A stretch of 35,527 nt of DNA from Alphaproteobacteria bacterium (GTDB lineage Bacteria > Pseudomonadota > Alphaproteobacteria > JACZXZ01): assembly GCA_035625915.1 (NCBI GenBank), contig DASPOR010000207.1, positions 1 to 35,527 of the forward strand, in the 5' to 3' direction. Positions 22,915 through 32,885 of the stretch are shown one piece after another; positions within the stretch are counted from its first letter, which is position 1, and every line of letters starts with the position of its first letter. The notes beneath the pieces were generated by a model that was given only the letters and a program-made list of their open reading frames with translations, made no database searches and was not told where the DNA came from. The position numbers were made by a program, and so were the translations under genes.

Positions 22915-23481
22915 GTGAAGGTCCGCAGCACGAGCGGCAATAACGTTTGCCTCGGCGTAATCGTCGGCGCGCATGGCGTGCGCGGCGAGGTCCGAGTGCG
23001 GAGCTTCACGGCAAGTCCGGCGGCCCTCGTCGCCTACGGGCCGCTCAGCGACGAGGCTGGCGAGCGCATTTTTACAGTCGCACTCGTCGCCAAATCGCGC
23101 GGCCAGCTCATCCTGCGCATCGAGGGCATCGTCGAGCGCAATGCGGCCGAGTCGCTCGCCGGGCTCCACCTCTATGTGGCGCGCTCGTCCCTGCCCGACA
23201 CGGAGGAAAACGAGTTCTACCACGAGGACCTGATCGGCCTTCGGGCCTCAAACGCCGACGGTAGCGCTATGGGCGTCGTGCGCGCGATTCACGATTTCGG
23301 CGCCGGCGCTGTGATCGAGCTCGAGCGCACGGACGGCGAGGAGATGTTGCTCCCCTTCACACGCGTGACCTTCCCCGTCGTGGATATCGCCCGTGGCCGG
23401 CTTGTCGTAGACCCGCCCGCCGAGATCGATGCTGTTCCGGACGCAGCGAATGACGCGCCGGTCGAGGAGGTGCGCCCATGA
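22915..23481 (+). CDS. rimM: Ribosome maturation factor RimM
   Basis: A 188-residue 16S processing factor that binds S19 during 30S assembly. The N-terminal RimM barrel contains [20 protein letters not shown], and the C-terminal PRC-barrel contains [10 protein letters not shown] and [16 protein letters not shown] chose GTG 22915 because GAGGAG ends 4 bases upstream. An in-frame ATG at 22903 directly abuts GGAGG with no spacing, so it is less likely, but it would add only four residues. Its stop overlaps the trmD start (ATGA). Confidence 0.94.
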   Translation: MKVRSTSGNNVCLGVIVGAHGVRGEVRVRSFTASPAALVAYGPLSDEAGERIFTVALVAKSRGQLILRIEGIVERNAAESLAGLHLYVARSSLPDTEENEFYHEDLIGLRASNADGSAMGVVRAIHDFGAGAVIELERTDGEEMLLPFTRVTFPVVDIARGRLVVDPPAEIDAVPDAANDAPVEEVRP

Positions 23482-24212
23482 GCCTTTCGGCAGCGCGTCC
23501 CTGGACAGCGACCGTGCTCACGATCTTTCCCGAAATGTTTCCGGGCCCCCTTGCCCATTCGCTTGCGGGGCGCGCGCAAGAGGCCGGGCTTTGGGCGCTC
23601 GAGACAGTGGACATTCGCACCTTCGCGGGCGATAAACACCGCACCGTCGACGACGCACCCTTCGGCGGCGGGCCCGGCATGGTGATGCGGCCCGATGTGC
23701 TGGACGCGGCAATCGAATCCGTGACGAGGGATGCAAAGCCAGCGGGGGCGCTTCTTTATCTCTCGCCGCGCGGGAACCTGATCGATCAGGCGCGCGTGAA
23801 GGCCCTCGCGGCAGAGCCTGCCGTCACCATCGTCTGTGGCAGGTTCGAAGGGGTCGATGAGCGCGTCCTCGAATCGCGCGGGATCGAAGAGGCGAGCGTC
23901 GGCGATTTCGTCCTGTCGGGCGGGGAGCCCGCGGCGATTTGTCTGATCGACGCCTGCGTGCGGCTCCTGCCCGGCGTGATGGGCAGAGAAGAATCGCGGG
24001 AGGAGGAAAGTTTCGAACGCGGGCTGCTCGAATATCCCCATTACACGCGACCGCAGCACTGGCGGGGCCGGGACGTTCCGGAGGTGCTGCTGAGCGGCCA
24101 TCACGAGCGCATCAGGGCCTGGCGATTGAGCCAGGCGGAACGCATCACGCGGGAGCGTCGGCCGGATCTTTGGGTCCGCTACAACGCTGCCGGGCATGTC
24201 AATCGAGGGTAA
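23478..24212 (+). CDS. trmD: tRNA (guanine37-N1)-methyltransferase
   Basis: A 244-residue SPOUT-class methyltransferase that makes m1G37 and prevents +1 frameshifting. Knot-region motifs are [31 protein letters not shown], and the substrate segment [21 protein letters not shown] near residue 62 is the other family hallmark. ATG 23478 overlaps the rimM stop by 4 bases, with GAGGAGG upstream, so translation is coupled. MtaB, encoded 4.6 kb away, modifies the same anticodon-adjacent position 37 in other tRNAs. Confidence 0.97.
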   Translation: MSLSAARPWTATVLTIFPEMFPGPLAHSLAGRAQEAGLWALETVDIRTFAGDKHRTVDDAPFGGGPGMVMRPDVLDAAIESVTRDAKPAGALLYLSPRGNLIDQARVKALAAEPAVTIVCGRFEGVDERVLESRGIEEASVGDFVLSGGEPAAICLIDACVRLLPGVMGREESREEESFERGLLEYPHYTRPQHWRGRDVPEVLLSGHHERIRAWRLSQAERITRERRPDLWVRYNAAGHVNRG

Positions 24213-24223
24213 GGTAAGAGGCC

Positions 24224-24757
24224 ATGAATATCATCGAACAGCTCGAGCAGGAGCAGATCAAGTTGCGCACCGCCAAGAGCGAGGCGCCGACATTCGCGCC
24301 GGGCGACACCTTGCGCGTCCACGTCAAGGTCGTCGAGGGCGAGCGCGTGCGCACGCAGGTCTTCGAAGGTGTGTGCATCGGGCGCAAGAACGCGGGGCTC
24401 AATTCCGCCTTCACGGTGCGCAAGATCAGCTATGGCGAGGGGGTCGAGCGCGTCTTCCCGCTCTATAGCCCGCTGGTCGACAGGGTCGAGGTCGTGCGCC
24501 GTGGCCGCGTGCGCCGGGCGAAGCTCTATTATCTGCGCGGCCGGACGGGCAAGGCGGCCCGAATCGCCGAGAAGACGACAGGTGTTGCGGCCAATCTGCA
24601 AGAAGTGGCAAGTGCGGCCGAGCTCGACGCGGAAACGTTGGCGGCGGACCTGGCCGCAACTGCCCCTGTCGAGAAGACCGAGGCCGAGATCGAAGCCGCA
24701 GCCGACAAGAAGGCGCGGAAGAAGGCCAAGAAGGCCGAGGCCGCCGCGAAGAAGTAG
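24224..24757 (+). CDS. rplS: 50S ribosomal protein L19
   Basis: A 177-residue L19. The conserved core covers residues about 1-118 ([53 protein letters not shown]). A lineage-type extension rich in Ala, Glu and Lys follows, ending [19 protein letters not shown] 24224 follows AAGGTAAGAGG. It lies 11 bases after trmD, and leuC begins 17 bases after its stop, so transcription probably continues into leucine biosynthesis. Confidence 0.97.
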   Translation: MNIIEQLEQEQIKLRTAKSEAPTFAPGDTLRVHVKVVEGERVRTQVFEGVCIGRKNAGLNSAFTVRKISYGEGVERVFPLYSPLVDRVEVVRRGRVRRAKLYYLRGRTGKAARIAEKTTGVAANLQEVASAAELDAETLAADLAATAPVEKTEAEIEAAADKKARKKAKKAEAAAKK

Positions 24758-24774
24758 GAGGTTGCAAAACGGCC

Positions 24775-26184
24775 ATGGCAAATCCGCGCACGCTCTTCGA
24801 CAAGATCTGGCAAGGCCACCTGGTCGAGCGCCAGCCCGACGGCACGTGCATCCTTTATATCGATTGCCACCTCGTCCACGAAGTCACGAGCCCGCAAGCA
24901 TTCGAGGGGCTGCGCCTTGCCGGCCGGAAGGTGCGCCGGCCCTCTGCGACGATCGCGGTCGCCGATCACAATGTGCCGACGATCGATCGCAAGGACGGCA
25001 TCAAGGAGGAAGAGTCGCGCATCCAGGTCGAAACGCTCGAGGCCAACTGCAAGGAATTCGGCATTCCCTACTTCTCCATGAACGACGTGCGGCAGGGTAT
25101 CGTCCACATCATCGGACCTGAGCAGGGATTCACCCAGCCGGGAATGACGATCGTGTGCGGCGACAGCCATACCTCGACCCACGGCGCCTTCGGGGCACTG
25201 GCCTTCGGCATCGGCACGTCCGAGGTCGAGCATGTGCTGGCGACCCAAACGCTGGTCGCCCGCCCGGCCAAGAATATGCGCGTCTCGGTCTCCGGCACCT
25301 TGCCTTTCGGCTGCACGGCCAAGGACCTGATCCTCGCCATCATCGCAAAGATCGGCACGGCCGGCGGCACGGGGCACGTCATCGAATATGCGGGCGAGGC
25401 GGTGCGCGGTCTCTCCATGGAGGGGCGAATGACCCTCTGCAACATGACGATCGAGGGCGGTGCGCGCGCCGGACTCGTCGCGCCCGACGAAACCACTTTC
25501 GCCTATCTCATGGGCCGGCCTATGGCGCCCAAGGCGGGCCAGTGGGAGCAGGCCGCGGCCTATTGGAAAACGCTCCCGTCCGATCCAGGGGCGCAATACG
25601 ACAAGGAAGTGGCCCTCGAAGCAAAGTCGATCGCACCCTTCGTGACGTGGGGAACGAGCCCCCAGGATGCGCTGCCGATCACGGGGAATGTCCCCGATCC
25701 CAAGGACGCACCCGACGAGAACGCGCGCCAGTCCTGGACGCGCTCGCTCGAATACATGGGCCTCGAGCCCGGCATCGCGCTCACCGAGGTCGTCATCGAC
25801 GCGGTCTTCATCGGATCCTGCACGAACGGCCGGATCGAGGATTTGCGCGCGGCGGCGGCACTTGCGCGCGGTCGCCATGTGGCTTCGAGGGTGCGCGCAC
25901 TCGTCGTTCCCGGCTCCGGTCTCGTCAAGGAGCAGGCCGAGGCGGAAGGGCTCGACAAGGTGTTTCTCGAGGCCGGTTTCGAATGGCGCGAGCCGGGCTG
26001 CTCCATGTGCCTCGCCATGAACGCCGACCGGCTCGCACCGGGTGAGCGCTGTGCATCGACGTCAAACCGCAATTTCGAGGGTCGGCAGGGACGCGGCGGA
26101 CGAACCCATCTGGTAAGCCCGATAATGGCCGTAGCCGCGGCCGTGACCGGCCACCTTGCCGATGTTCGCGAATTCATCGGCTGA
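24775..26184 (+). CDS. leuC: 3-isopropylmalate dehydratase, large subunit
   Basis: A 469-residue aconitase-family subunit carrying the [4Fe-4S] cluster. With LeuD it isomerises 2- to 3-isopropylmalate. Signatures are [47 protein letters not shown] and [11 protein letters not shown]; the last two supply the three cluster cysteines. The only nearby Shine-Dalgarno-like run, GGAGG at 24757-24761, is 13 bases from ATG 24775, longer than ideal. It follows rplS directly and is followed by leuD after 13 bases. Confidence 0.97.
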   Translation: MANPRTLFDKIWQGHLVERQPDGTCILYIDCHLVHEVTSPQAFEGLRLAGRKVRRPSATIAVADHNVPTIDRKDGIKEEESRIQVETLEANCKEFGIPYFSMNDVRQGIVHIIGPEQGFTQPGMTIVCGDSHTSTHGAFGALAFGIGTSEVEHVLATQTLVARPAKNMRVSVSGTLPFGCTAKDLILAIIAKIGTAGGTGHVIEYAGEAVRGLSMEGRMTLCNMTIEGGARAGLVAPDETTFAYLMGRPMAPKAGQWEQAAAYWKTLPSDPGAQYDKEVALEAKSIAPFVTWGTSPQDALPITGNVPDPKDAPDENARQSWTRSLEYMGLEPGIALTEVVIDAVFIGSCTNGRIEDLRAAAALARGRHVASRVRALVVPGSGLVKEQAEAEGLDKVFLEAGFEWREPGCSMCLAMNADRLAPGERCASTSNRNFEGRQGRGGRTHLVSPIMAVAAAVTGHLADVREFIG

Positions 26185-26197
26185 AAGAGGGGCAAGC

Positions 26198-26803
26198 ATG
26201 CGGAAATTCACCACACTCACCGGGCATGCCGCTCCGATGCCGATGATCAATATCGACACCGACAAGATCATCCCGAAGCAGTTTCTCAAGACGATCAAGC
26301 GCAGCGGCCTCGGCAAGGCGGCGTTCTTCGAAATGCGCTACGCCGATGACGGGAGCGAGCGGCCCGATTTCGTGCTCAACCGGGAGCCCTATCGGAACGC
26401 GAAGATCCTCGTCGCGGGGCCGAATTTCGGCTGCGGATCGAGCCGCGAACACGCACCCTGGGCGCTCGACGATTTCGGCATCCGTTCTGTCATCTCGACG
26501 AGCTTCGCCGACATCTTCTACAACAATTGCTTCAAGAACGGGATGCTGCCGATAAAGCTTTCGGCGGCCGAGGTCGACCTCTTGATGGCGGATGCCGAAA
26601 AGGGCGATCGCCTCACAGTCGATCTTCCGAACCAGAAGATCGTGCGCGCGAATGGCGAAAGCGTAGCGTTCGACATCGACCCATTTCTGAAAACGTGCCT
26701 CCTCGAAGGATTGGATGAAGTCGGCCTGACGCTCCAGAAAGCGCCCTTCATCGCCACGTTCGAAGCGAAGCAACGCGCGACCCAACCTTGGCTTTGGCGC
26801 TAG
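26198..26803 (+). CDS. leuD: 3-isopropylmalate dehydratase, small subunit
   Basis: A 201-residue swivel-domain subunit that completes the LeuCD active site. Hallmarks are [17 protein letters not shown] near the N-terminus, [19 protein letters not shown] in the middle, and [15 protein letters not shown]. The start at ATG 26198 follows GAGGGG and gives the usual MRKFTTLTG opening; an in-frame ATG at 26156 would overlap leuC and is not needed. Its TAG stop is in the sequence CGCTAGTGTGG, a context also seen at other gene ends in this window. Confidence 0.97.
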   Translation: MRKFTTLTGHAAPMPMINIDTDKIIPKQFLKTIKRSGLGKAAFFEMRYADDGSERPDFVLNREPYRNAKILVAGPNFGCGSSREHAPWALDDFGIRSVISTSFADIFYNNCFKNGMLPIKLSAAEVDLLMADAEKGDRLTVDLPNQKIVRANGESVAFDIDPFLKTCLLEGLDEVGLTLQKAPFIATFEAKQRATQPWLWR

Positions 26804-26832
26804 TGTGGCGGCCCTGCTAGGCCCTGTCGCGC

Positions 26833-27327
26833 ATGCCGATTGAAGCGGCTTTGCGCGCCCCCGAGACTGCGGACGAAGCAGCCCTGCTCGCCCTCAACAA
26901 TGCGCACGCGATCGAGCTCTCCGCCCTTACGACACCGGCACTTCGCGCCCTCCTTGCCGACGCTTTTCGTGCGCGCGTCGCGGGTGCGTGTCGAGGAATG
27001 CTTATCGCGTTCGATCAGGATGCGTCCTACCGAAGCCCCAATTTCCTTTGGTTCCGCGCGCGTTATCCGAGGTTCGTCTACGTCGACCGTGTCGTCGTCG
27101 AGCCTGCGGCACGGGGGCGGGGCATCGCGCGAGCGCTCTATGACGACCTCTTTGCGGCGTCGCGCGTTCTGGGACACGAACACCTCTGTTGCGAGGTGAA
27201 TATCGACCCGCCCAATCCTGCGTCCGACCGCTTCCACCAAGCGCTCGGCTTCGTCGAAGTGGGCCGCGAGCACTTACCCGCTTACCGCAAGACCGTGCGG
27301 TATCTCCGCCGCAATCTCGCGGCGTGA
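26833..27327 (+). CDS. GNAT-family N-acetyltransferase (COG3818-like)
   Basis: A 164-residue acetyltransferase. The acetyl-CoA motif A is DRVVVEPAARGRGIARALY (R/Q-x-x-G-x-G/A as RGRGIA), followed by CCEVNIDPPNPASDRFHQAL and GFVEVGRE of motif B. The N-terminal AALLALNNAHAIELSALT resembles small COG3818-type proteins. The substrate is unknown. There is no good ribosome binding site before ATG 26833. It is inserted between leuD and leuB on the same strand, 29 and 113 bases from them, so it is probably co-expressed with the leucine genes without being part of the pathway. Confidence 0.85.
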   Translation: MPIEAALRAPETADEAALLALNNAHAIELSALTTPALRALLADAFRARVAGACRGMLIAFDQDASYRSPNFLWFRARYPRFVYVDRVVVEPAARGRGIARALYDDLFAASRVLGHEHLCCEVNIDPPNPASDRFHQALGFVEVGREHLPAYRKTVRYLRRNLAA

Positions 27328-27440
27328 CCGAGGTTGGATCCGCAGCCATCGTGGACGGCCTTGGCACACTCTGCCAAGATAGGCGGTATGCTGACGAACG
27401 GCACCGGTGCGTTCCCAATTTATGCCGTCGAGGAGGATGA

Positions 27441-28553
27441 ATGCCCGCGAACAAATCGCTTCTGATCCTTCCCGGAGACGGAATCGGTCCCGAGGTGATG
27501 CATCAGGTCCGCCGCGTGATCGAGTGGTTCGATCGCCGGCGCAAGGTTACCTTCGACGTCAAGGAGGGGCTGATCGGGGGCGCCTCCTACGAGGCGCACA
27601 AGACACCTCTTACCGAGGCAACGCTCGAGAATGCAAAGGCTGTCGATGCGGTCCTCCTCGGTGCCGTCGGCGGACCGCAGTGGGACAAGCTCGATTTCGC
27701 GCTCAAGCCCGAGCGCGGGCTTCTGCGCCTGCGCAAGGAATTGGGGCTGTTCGCCAATCTGCGCCCGGCCGTCGTGTTCGAGGCACTTGCGGATGCTTCG
27801 ACCCTCAAGGCGGAGGTCGTGGCGGGTCTCGATCTCATGCTCGTGCGTGAGCTCACGGGCGGGATCTATTTCGGCGAGCCGCGCGGAATCGACACCGTCG
27901 AGGGTGGCGACAAACGCGGCGTCAACACCGAGATCTACACGGGCGAGGAAATCCGCCGGGTGGCGCGCGTCGCCTTCGAGCTTGCCCAGAAGCGGCGCAA
28001 GAAACTCTGCTCCGTCGACAAAGCCAACGTGCTCGAGTCGAGCGTGCTCTGGCGCGAGGAGGTCGAAAGACTGCACGTCAGCGCATTCAAGCACGTGGAA
28101 CTCAGCCATATGTATGTCGACAACGCGGCGATGCAGCTCGTGCGCAATCCGAAGCAATTCGATGTCATCGTCACGTCCAATCTGTTCGGCGACATTCTGT
28201 CCGATGAGGCTTCGATGCTGACCGGCTCGCTCGGCATGCTGCCCTCGGCCTCCCTCGGCCTCGCCGACAAGGGCGGGCGACGCAAGGCGCTATACGAACC
28301 CGTGCACGGCTCGGCCCCCGACATCGCCGGCCGTGACATCGCAAACCCCCTCGCCGCGATCCTCTCCTTTGCGATGCTGCTGCGCTATTCCTTCAATATG
28401 GACGAGGATGCGAACCTCATCGAGAACGCGGTCAAGCACGTGCTTGCGGGCGGGCTGCGCACGGCCGACATCATGCAGGCCGGCAAGGGCCGCGTGTCGA
28501 CCTCGGTCATGGGCGATTCGATCGTGCGAGAGCTTGAGAAGCAGGCGGCGTGA
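27441..28553 (+). CDS. leuB: 3-isopropylmalate dehydrogenase
   Basis: A 370-residue NAD-dependent oxidative decarboxylase, third step of the leucine-specific pathway. Motifs are [13 protein letters not shown] at the N-terminus, [29 protein letters not shown], the metal and substrate region [19 protein letters not shown], and [19 protein letters not shown]. The start at ATG 27441 has AGGAGG 4 bases upstream. leuA is not in the window. It converges on the DUF962 gene with 22 bases between stops and no obvious terminator. Confidence 0.97.
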   Translation: MPANKSLLILPGDGIGPEVMHQVRRVIEWFDRRRKVTFDVKEGLIGGASYEAHKTPLTEATLENAKAVDAVLLGAVGGPQWDKLDFALKPERGLLRLRKELGLFANLRPAVVFEALADASTLKAEVVAGLDLMLVRELTGGIYFGEPRGIDTVEGGDKRGVNTEIYTGEEIRRVARVAFELAQKRRKKLCSVDKANVLESSVLWREEVERLHVSAFKHVELSHMYVDNAAMQLVRNPKQFDVIVTSNLFGDILSDEASMLTGSLGMLPSASLGLADKGGRRKALYEPVHGSAPDIAGRDIANPLAAILSFAMLLRYSFNMDEDANLIENAVKHVLAGGLRTADIMQAGKGRVSTSVMGDSIVRELEKQAA

Positions 28554-28575
28554 ACCCAAGACGCGAACGAGACGG

Positions 28576-28920
28576 TCAGTCGACGCCGTGCTTTCGTCGC
28601 TCAGCCTCGAGCCGGCCGGCGAGGAACAGACCAAGCATCCGGAAGTCGCTCGCGAACGACCAGAGCGGATAGCGCAAGGTGGCCGGCCGATTGCGCTCGA
28701 AGAAGAAGTGTCCGAGCCAGGCGGGCGCGTAGCCCGCGACGAGGGCCACGACCAATAGCTGCCACTCGCCGGTCACCGCAGCACCGATGAGAGTCAGCAC
28801 GCCGATCGCCGTACCGAAATAATGGCAGAAACGCGTGGCACGGCTGCGGTGCTCGCCGAGATAGAACGGCCAGAACTCGGCGTAAGTCGCGGGGCGGGAT
28901 CGACGGCTAGGTTCGGGCAT
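28576..28920 (-). CDS. DUF962 (Mpo1/YGL010w-like) small membrane protein
   Basis: A 114-residue protein with two or three hydrophobic segments. Family-type motifs are [21 protein letters not shown], with its His-containing HYFGT, and [19 protein letters not shown] followed by the Arg/Tyr segment [11 protein letters not shown]. Relatives include yeast Mpo1, an iron-dependent dioxygenase of 2-hydroxy fatty acids, and the spaced His residues kept here are those suggested to bind metal. Function in bacteria is largely untested. The start at ATG 28918-28920 lacks a clear ribosome binding site. It is divergent from asd with 145 bases between starts. Confidence 0.8.
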   Translation of the reverse strand: MPEPSRRSRPATYAEFWPFYLGEHRSRATRFCHYFGTAIGVLTLIGAAVTGEWQLLVVALVAGYAPAWLGHFFFERNRPATLRYPLWSFASDFRMLGLFLAGRLEAERRKHGVD

Positions 28921-29065
28921 TAACGATATCGTCCCATGTTTCGGAGATTCCGAGTGCGAATTCCTGCCGATGTGAGAAATTTTAAGTGTCCTTTTATTGA
29001 GATTCGCGTTACTTGAACGTAAGTCAACGGTCTTGGAATCAAAGGACAAAGGTTGGAATCGTGTC

Positions 29066-30091
29066 ATGGGCTATAGAGTAGCCGTCGTCGGGGCCACAGG
29101 AAATGTCGGCCGGGAGATGCTGCAAACCTTGGCCGAGCGCGCTTTCCCCGCGGACGAAGTCGTGGCGCTGGCATCCGAGAAGTCGGTCGGTCGCGAGGTC
29201 TCCTTCGGCGAGGAAGACACGCTCAAGGTGCGCGATCTCGCCAAGTTCGACTTCAAGGGAATCGATATCGTGTTGTCGTCCCCCGGCGCCAAGGTCTCGG
29301 CCGTGCATTCGCCGCGCGCCGCCAAGGCGGGGGCCGTCGTGATCGACAATACGTCCCATTTCCGCATGGACCCGGAGGTGCCGCTCGTCGTGCCCGAGGT
29401 CAACGCCGCGGCACTCAAGGGCTTCACCAAAAAGAACATCGTCGCCAACCCAAATTGCTCGACCATGCAGTTGGTCGTGGCGCTGAAGCCGCTCCACGAT
29501 CTCGCGACGATCAAGCGCGTCGTGGTGGCGACCTACCAGTCCGTCTCGGGTGCGGGCAAGGATGCAATGGACGAGCTGTTCGAGCAAACGCGCGGCATCT
29601 TCGTGGGCGACACGCCCCAGAAGAAGAAATTCACCAAGCAGATTGCGTTCAACGTCATCCCGCACATCGACATCTTCATGGAAGACGGCTCGACGAAAGA
29701 GGAATGGAAGATGGCGGTCGAGACGAAAAAAATTCTCGACCCGCGCATCGAGGTCACGGCGACATGCGTGCGGGTTCCCGTCTTCATCGGCCATGCCGAG
29801 GCCGTCAATGTCGAATTCGCGCGTCCGATCACGGTCGGCGAAGCGCGGGAGGCGCTGCGCGCGGCACCCGGCGTGTCGGTCGTCGATTACCGTGTCGATG
29901 AGGGTTACGTCACCCCGGTCGAAAGTGCGGGTGAAGATGCGGTCTATGTCAGCCGAATTCGTCAGGACCCGACGGTCAAGAACGGCCTCAGCCTCTGGGT
30001 GGTATCGGACAATCTGCGCAAAGGGGCAGCACTCAACGCCGTGCAGATCGCCGAGGCGCTTATCAAGTCCTACATGGCCAAGGCCGCATAA
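29066..30091 (+). CDS. asd: Aspartate-semialdehyde dehydrogenase
   Basis: A 341-residue NADPH-dependent enzyme reducing aspartyl phosphate to the semialdehyde, feeding lysine, diaminopimelate, threonine and methionine. The cofactor loop [10 protein letters not shown] is at 9-18. The catalytic Cys131 is in [24 protein letters not shown] and [14 protein letters not shown] (with the general-acid His) follow. ATG 29066 gives the standard N-terminus; the frame is open further upstream through a non-family AT-richer stretch. A strong hairpin follows the gene. DapF, further down the same pathway, is encoded 10 kb away. Confidence 0.97.
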   Translation: MGYRVAVVGATGNVGREMLQTLAERAFPADEVVALASEKSVGREVSFGEEDTLKVRDLAKFDFKGIDIVLSSPGAKVSAVHSPRAAKAGAVVIDNTSHFRMDPEVPLVVPEVNAAALKGFTKKNIVANPNCSTMQLVVALKPLHDLATIKRVVVATYQSVSGAGKDAMDELFEQTRGIFVGDTPQKKKFTKQIAFNVIPHIDIFMEDGSTKEEWKMAVETKKILDPRIEVTATCVRVPVFIGHAEAVNVEFARPITVGEAREALRAAPGVSVVDYRVDEGYVTPVESAGEDAVYVSRIRQDPTVKNGLSLWVVSDNLRKGAALNAVQIAEALIKSYMAKAA

Positions 30092-30120
30092 TCCGAGGCC
30101 CCGGGTCACCGAAGTAATGA

Positions 30121-30147
30121 GAAAGGCGGCCGAGACGGCCGCCTTTC
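30121..30147 (+). terminator. Rho-independent terminator after asd
   Basis: GAAAGGCGGCC (30121-30131) and GGCCGCCTTTC (30137-30147) form a perfect 11-bp stem around GAGAC. The stem carries A and T runs at its base and is followed by TTGCTTT. It cleanly separates asd from the next gene. Confidence 0.75.
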
Positions 30148-30249
30148 TTGCTTTGGGGATGCGTTTCGGGTTGGGCTTTCAGCGTCGTGCTGGCCACTGT
30201 ATCTTCGACGCCCGGGGGAAACCCAGAGGGCGAAAACGAGGAGCACTCC

Positions 30250-31428
30250 ATGCCCGTCATCGCGCGCATTGCGTCCTACCATGACGATCTCGCCGAAATC
30301 CGGCGTGACATCCACGCGCATCCGGAGCTCGGCTTCAAGGAGTCCCGCACCGCGGGAGTCGTTGCGCGCGAACTCGCGTCCTACGGTATTGAGGTGCATC
30401 GCGGTCTCGCCACGACCGGCGTTGTCGGCCGGCTCAAGGTCGGCGCGGGTAATCGCACGATCGGCCTGCGCGCCGACATGGATGCGCTGCCGATCCACGA
30501 AATGAATTCGTTCGGCCATCGCTCACGCCACGACGGCGTGATGCATGCTTGCGGCCATGACGGGCACACCACGATGCTGCTCGGTGCCGCGCGGTATCTC
30601 GCGGAGACGAAGAGCTTCGACGGCACCGTCCATTTCATCTTCCAGCCCGCCGAGGAGGGTTGGGGAGGGGCCAAGGTCATGATCGACGAGGGTCTCTTCG
30701 AGAAGTTTCCCTGCGACGAAGTTTATGGGATGCACAACTGGGCGCTGGCACCTGTCGGTGTTTTCGGCATCCGCCCAGGGCCGATCATGGCCGCATCGGG
30801 CAATTTCGATATCACGATCACGGGTCGAGGTGCCCACGCCGCCCGGCCCGAGTCGGGCGTCGATCCCGTCGTTGTCGCCGCCAACACGATCATGGCGCTG
30901 CAGACGATCGTGAGCCGGAATGTGAACGCCGTGGACTCGCTGGTGATAAGCGTCACACAGATCCATGGCGGCGAAGCGTACAACGTCATTCCCGAAAGCG
31001 TCGTCCTCCGCGGCAACGTGCGCGCATATCGGCCAGAGATCGTCGACAAGATCGGCCCGGCGATCGAGCGTGTCGCGGCGGGTGTTGCCGCGACTTATGG
31101 AGCCACGGCGGCAGTCGCGTTCGCCATGAAATATCCGCCACTCGTCAATCACGCGCGAGAGACGGAAATCGCGGCCGACGCGGCCGCGGAGATCGTGGGC
31201 GAGGCACAGGTAAACCGCGACATGCCGATGCGCACGGCGTCGGAAGATTTCTCCTTCATGCTTCAAAAGCGGCCGGGAGCTTTCATCTTCATTGGCAATG
31301 CGGGCAGCGACGGCGGCTGCGACGTGCACAATCCGCGCTACGATTTCAACGATGCGATTATTCCGCTCGGCTCGAGCTTCTTCGCAAGGCTGGTCGAGAG
31401 GCAATTGCCGAAGCGTCGATCGACCTAA
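30250..31428 (+). CDS. M20 family amidohydrolase (hippurate hydrolase/aminoacylase-like)
   Basis: A 392-residue binuclear metallo-amidohydrolase of the HipO/AbgB/aminoacylase-1 group. Motifs are RADMDALPIHE, MHACGHDGH (C101, H103, H106), FQPAEEGWGG (catalytic E135, metal-binding E136), GRGAHAARPESGVDP (dimerisation lid), and SEDFSFMLQKRPGAFIFIGN near the C-terminus. All metal and catalytic positions look intact. Likely substrates are N-acyl amino acids or similar amides. ATG 30250 has GAGGAG 7 bases upstream. It is probably cytoplasmic and monocistronic. Its TAA stop overlaps the stop of the convergent HAD gene. Confidence 0.92.
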   Translation: MPVIARIASYHDDLAEIRRDIHAHPELGFKESRTAGVVARELASYGIEVHRGLATTGVVGRLKVGAGNRTIGLRADMDALPIHEMNSFGHRSRHDGVMHACGHDGHTTMLLGAARYLAETKSFDGTVHFIFQPAEEGWGGAKVMIDEGLFEKFPCDEVYGMHNWALAPVGVFGIRPGPIMAASGNFDITITGRGAHAARPESGVDPVVVAANTIMALQTIVSRNVNAVDSLVISVTQIHGGEAYNVIPESVVLRGNVRAYRPEIVDKIGPAIERVAAGVAATYGATAAVAFAMKYPPLVNHARETEIAADAAAEIVGEAQVNRDMPMRTASEDFSFMLQKRPGAFIFIGNAGSDGGCDVHNPRYDFNDAIIPLGSSFFARLVERQLPKRRST

Positions 31429-32156
31429 CCCCCCAATTGATCGGCGAGTCTGTTGAAATCCTCCGCCACGAAGTCCCACCTTTGACTCGGCGCGAGATCG
31501 GGGTTGCCGACGGAGCTTTCCGCGTGCGCGCCGAATTCCTTGGGACGCGGCACAAAGGCGGTCTTGAGGCCGCACGCGGCGGCGGCGGCGAGGTCGCCGT
31601 TATGCGCGGCGACCATGACGCACGCCGACGGATCGAGGCGCAGGAATGCGACCGACCTCTTATAGGTCTCGGGGCAGGGCTTGTAGTGGCGCGCCAGCTC
31701 GGCACCCAGCACCATGTCCCACGGCAGGCCGTTGTGTTTTGCCAGGTTCACCATCAACGCCACATTGCCGTTCGAACAGGTGGCGAGGATGTACTTGCGC
31801 TTGAGCCTTGTGAGACCCGGGACGGCATCGGGCCAGGGGTCCAGCCGGTGCCAGGCGCGATTGAAATTTTCGAGCTCGACCTCGGGGACTCCCGAAACGC
31901 CGTGTTCGGTGAGGAGCTTGTCGAGGCTCGCGCGGTGAAGGTCGTCGAGCGGCTGCCACGGGGCAGCACCGCTCCGGACTTTCTCCATGGTCGGTTGATA
32001 GAGCCCGCGCCACGCGTCGGCGAAGGCGACCCAGTCCACACCCTGAATGCGGTTGGCGCGGCCGAAGGCCTCTCCCTCGCGGGCAACGCTCGTGCGCCAG
32101 TCGACGACCGTGCCGAAGACATCGAAGAGTAACGCCTTAATGGAGCGATCCTTCAT
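31425..32156 (-). CDS. Haloacid dehalogenase type II (HAD superfamily hydrolase)
   Basis: A 243-residue HAD hydrolase. Motif I is FDVFGTVVDWR with nucleophile Asp12. Motif II is CSNGN (S128, N129). The Lys is in HYKPCPETY (K159), and the acidic motif is AAHNGDLAAAAACGLKTAFV (D188). The VFGTVVDWR opening and YKP...P pattern match (S)-2-haloacid dehalogenases, though many family members act on other substrates. ATG 32154-32156 overlaps the stop of the LysE gene (ATGA), and GAGGG sits 8 bases before it. The two genes are an operon. Confidence 0.9.
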   Translation of the reverse strand: MKDRSIKALLFDVFGTVVDWRTSVAREGEAFGRANRIQGVDWVAFADAWRGLYQPTMEKVRSGAAPWQPLDDLHRASLDKLLTEHGVSGVPEVELENFNRAWHRLDPWPDAVPGLTRLKRKYILATCSNGNVALMVNLAKHNGLPWDMVLGAELARHYKPCPETYKRSVAFLRLDPSACVMVAAHNGDLAAAAACGLKTAFVPRPKEFGAHAESSVGNPDLAPSQRWDFVAEDFNRLADQLGG

Positions 32157-32785
32157 GAGAAAACCCTCGGGAGGAGAAGGTGGATGAAAACGCCCGTGCC
32201 GAAGGTGAGCATGACAAAACCTGCCGCCCTGTGGATGCGCTTCAAATAGATGCCGGACATTACGCTGCGGCCGAGGCTGAAGGCGCTGCATAAAATGCAC
32301 CACCAAAGAGCCGAGCCCACGAAAACGCCCCCCGTAACGAGCCCGCCGCCCAAAAGCGTCTCCGTTCCGGACGTGATTCCGACAGCAACGAATACCGCGG
32401 TCAGGGAGAATATGGTGATGGGATTCGTGATGGTCAGGAAAAAGGTCGTGACAAGATCGTGGGCGAGGTCGTTGGCGCCGGCGCGCTCGCCGGGCGGTCG
32501 CCATTCCGCAAAGATCGTATGGATGCCCATGACGAGCAGCAAAGAAGCGCCGCCGACCTGAAACCAAAACTGCTCGCGCGTGAGGAACTCCGAGACGAAG
32601 CTTACGCCGAACGCGGCGACGGCGCCGAAGATCGCATCCGCCATCGCGGCACCGGTGCCCGAGAAAAGCCCGTAAAGAAATCCCTTCGTAAGGGAGCGCT
32701 GCATGCACAATATGCCAACCGGGCCAACTGGTGCTGCGATCGCGAAGCCGACAGCGATACCCTTGATGAACAGCAGTATATCCAT
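32153..32785 (-). CDS. LysE/RhtB family exporter
   Basis: A 210-residue inner-membrane protein with about six hydrophobic segments. Family marks are IAAPVGPVGILCMQRSLTKG (the conserved GPV loop after the first helix), FSGTGAAMADAIFG, FFLTITNPITIFSLTAVF (the NPKT-like site) and the C-terminal GFVMLTFGTGVF. The family exports amino acids or similar small solutes; the substrate is not predictable. I chose ATG 32783-32785 as it sits right before the first helix. It is translationally coupled to the HAD gene, which may suggest a shared metabolite. Confidence 0.88.
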   Translation of the reverse strand: MDILLFIKGIAVGFAIAAPVGPVGILCMQRSLTKGFLYGLFSGTGAAMADAIFGAVAAFGVSFVSEFLTREQFWFQVGGASLLLVMGIHTIFAEWRPPGERAGANDLAHDLVTTFFLTITNPITIFSLTAVFVAVGITSGTETLLGGGLVTGGVFVGSALWWCILCSAFSLGRSVMSGIYLKRIHRAAGFVMLTFGTGVFIHLLLPRVFS

Positions 32786-32885
32786 GGACCCGCGATGCAA
32801 TGGTACTGGTCGGCAGCGAAGACGTGCGGCCCGTTGATGATTCATTCGTTCGGCTTGGGCCGAAAATCCGGAATGTCCGCCCCGT

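Noticed and set aside
24529..25878. Long minus-strand open frame antisense to rplS and leuC
   Set aside because: Both plus-strand genes are certain, and the antisense product is low-complexity without motifs.
30660..32132. 490-codon plus-strand open frame spanning the M20 and HAD genes
   Set aside because: It is out of frame with the M20 gene and antisense to the HAD gene, both of which have intact catalytic motifs.
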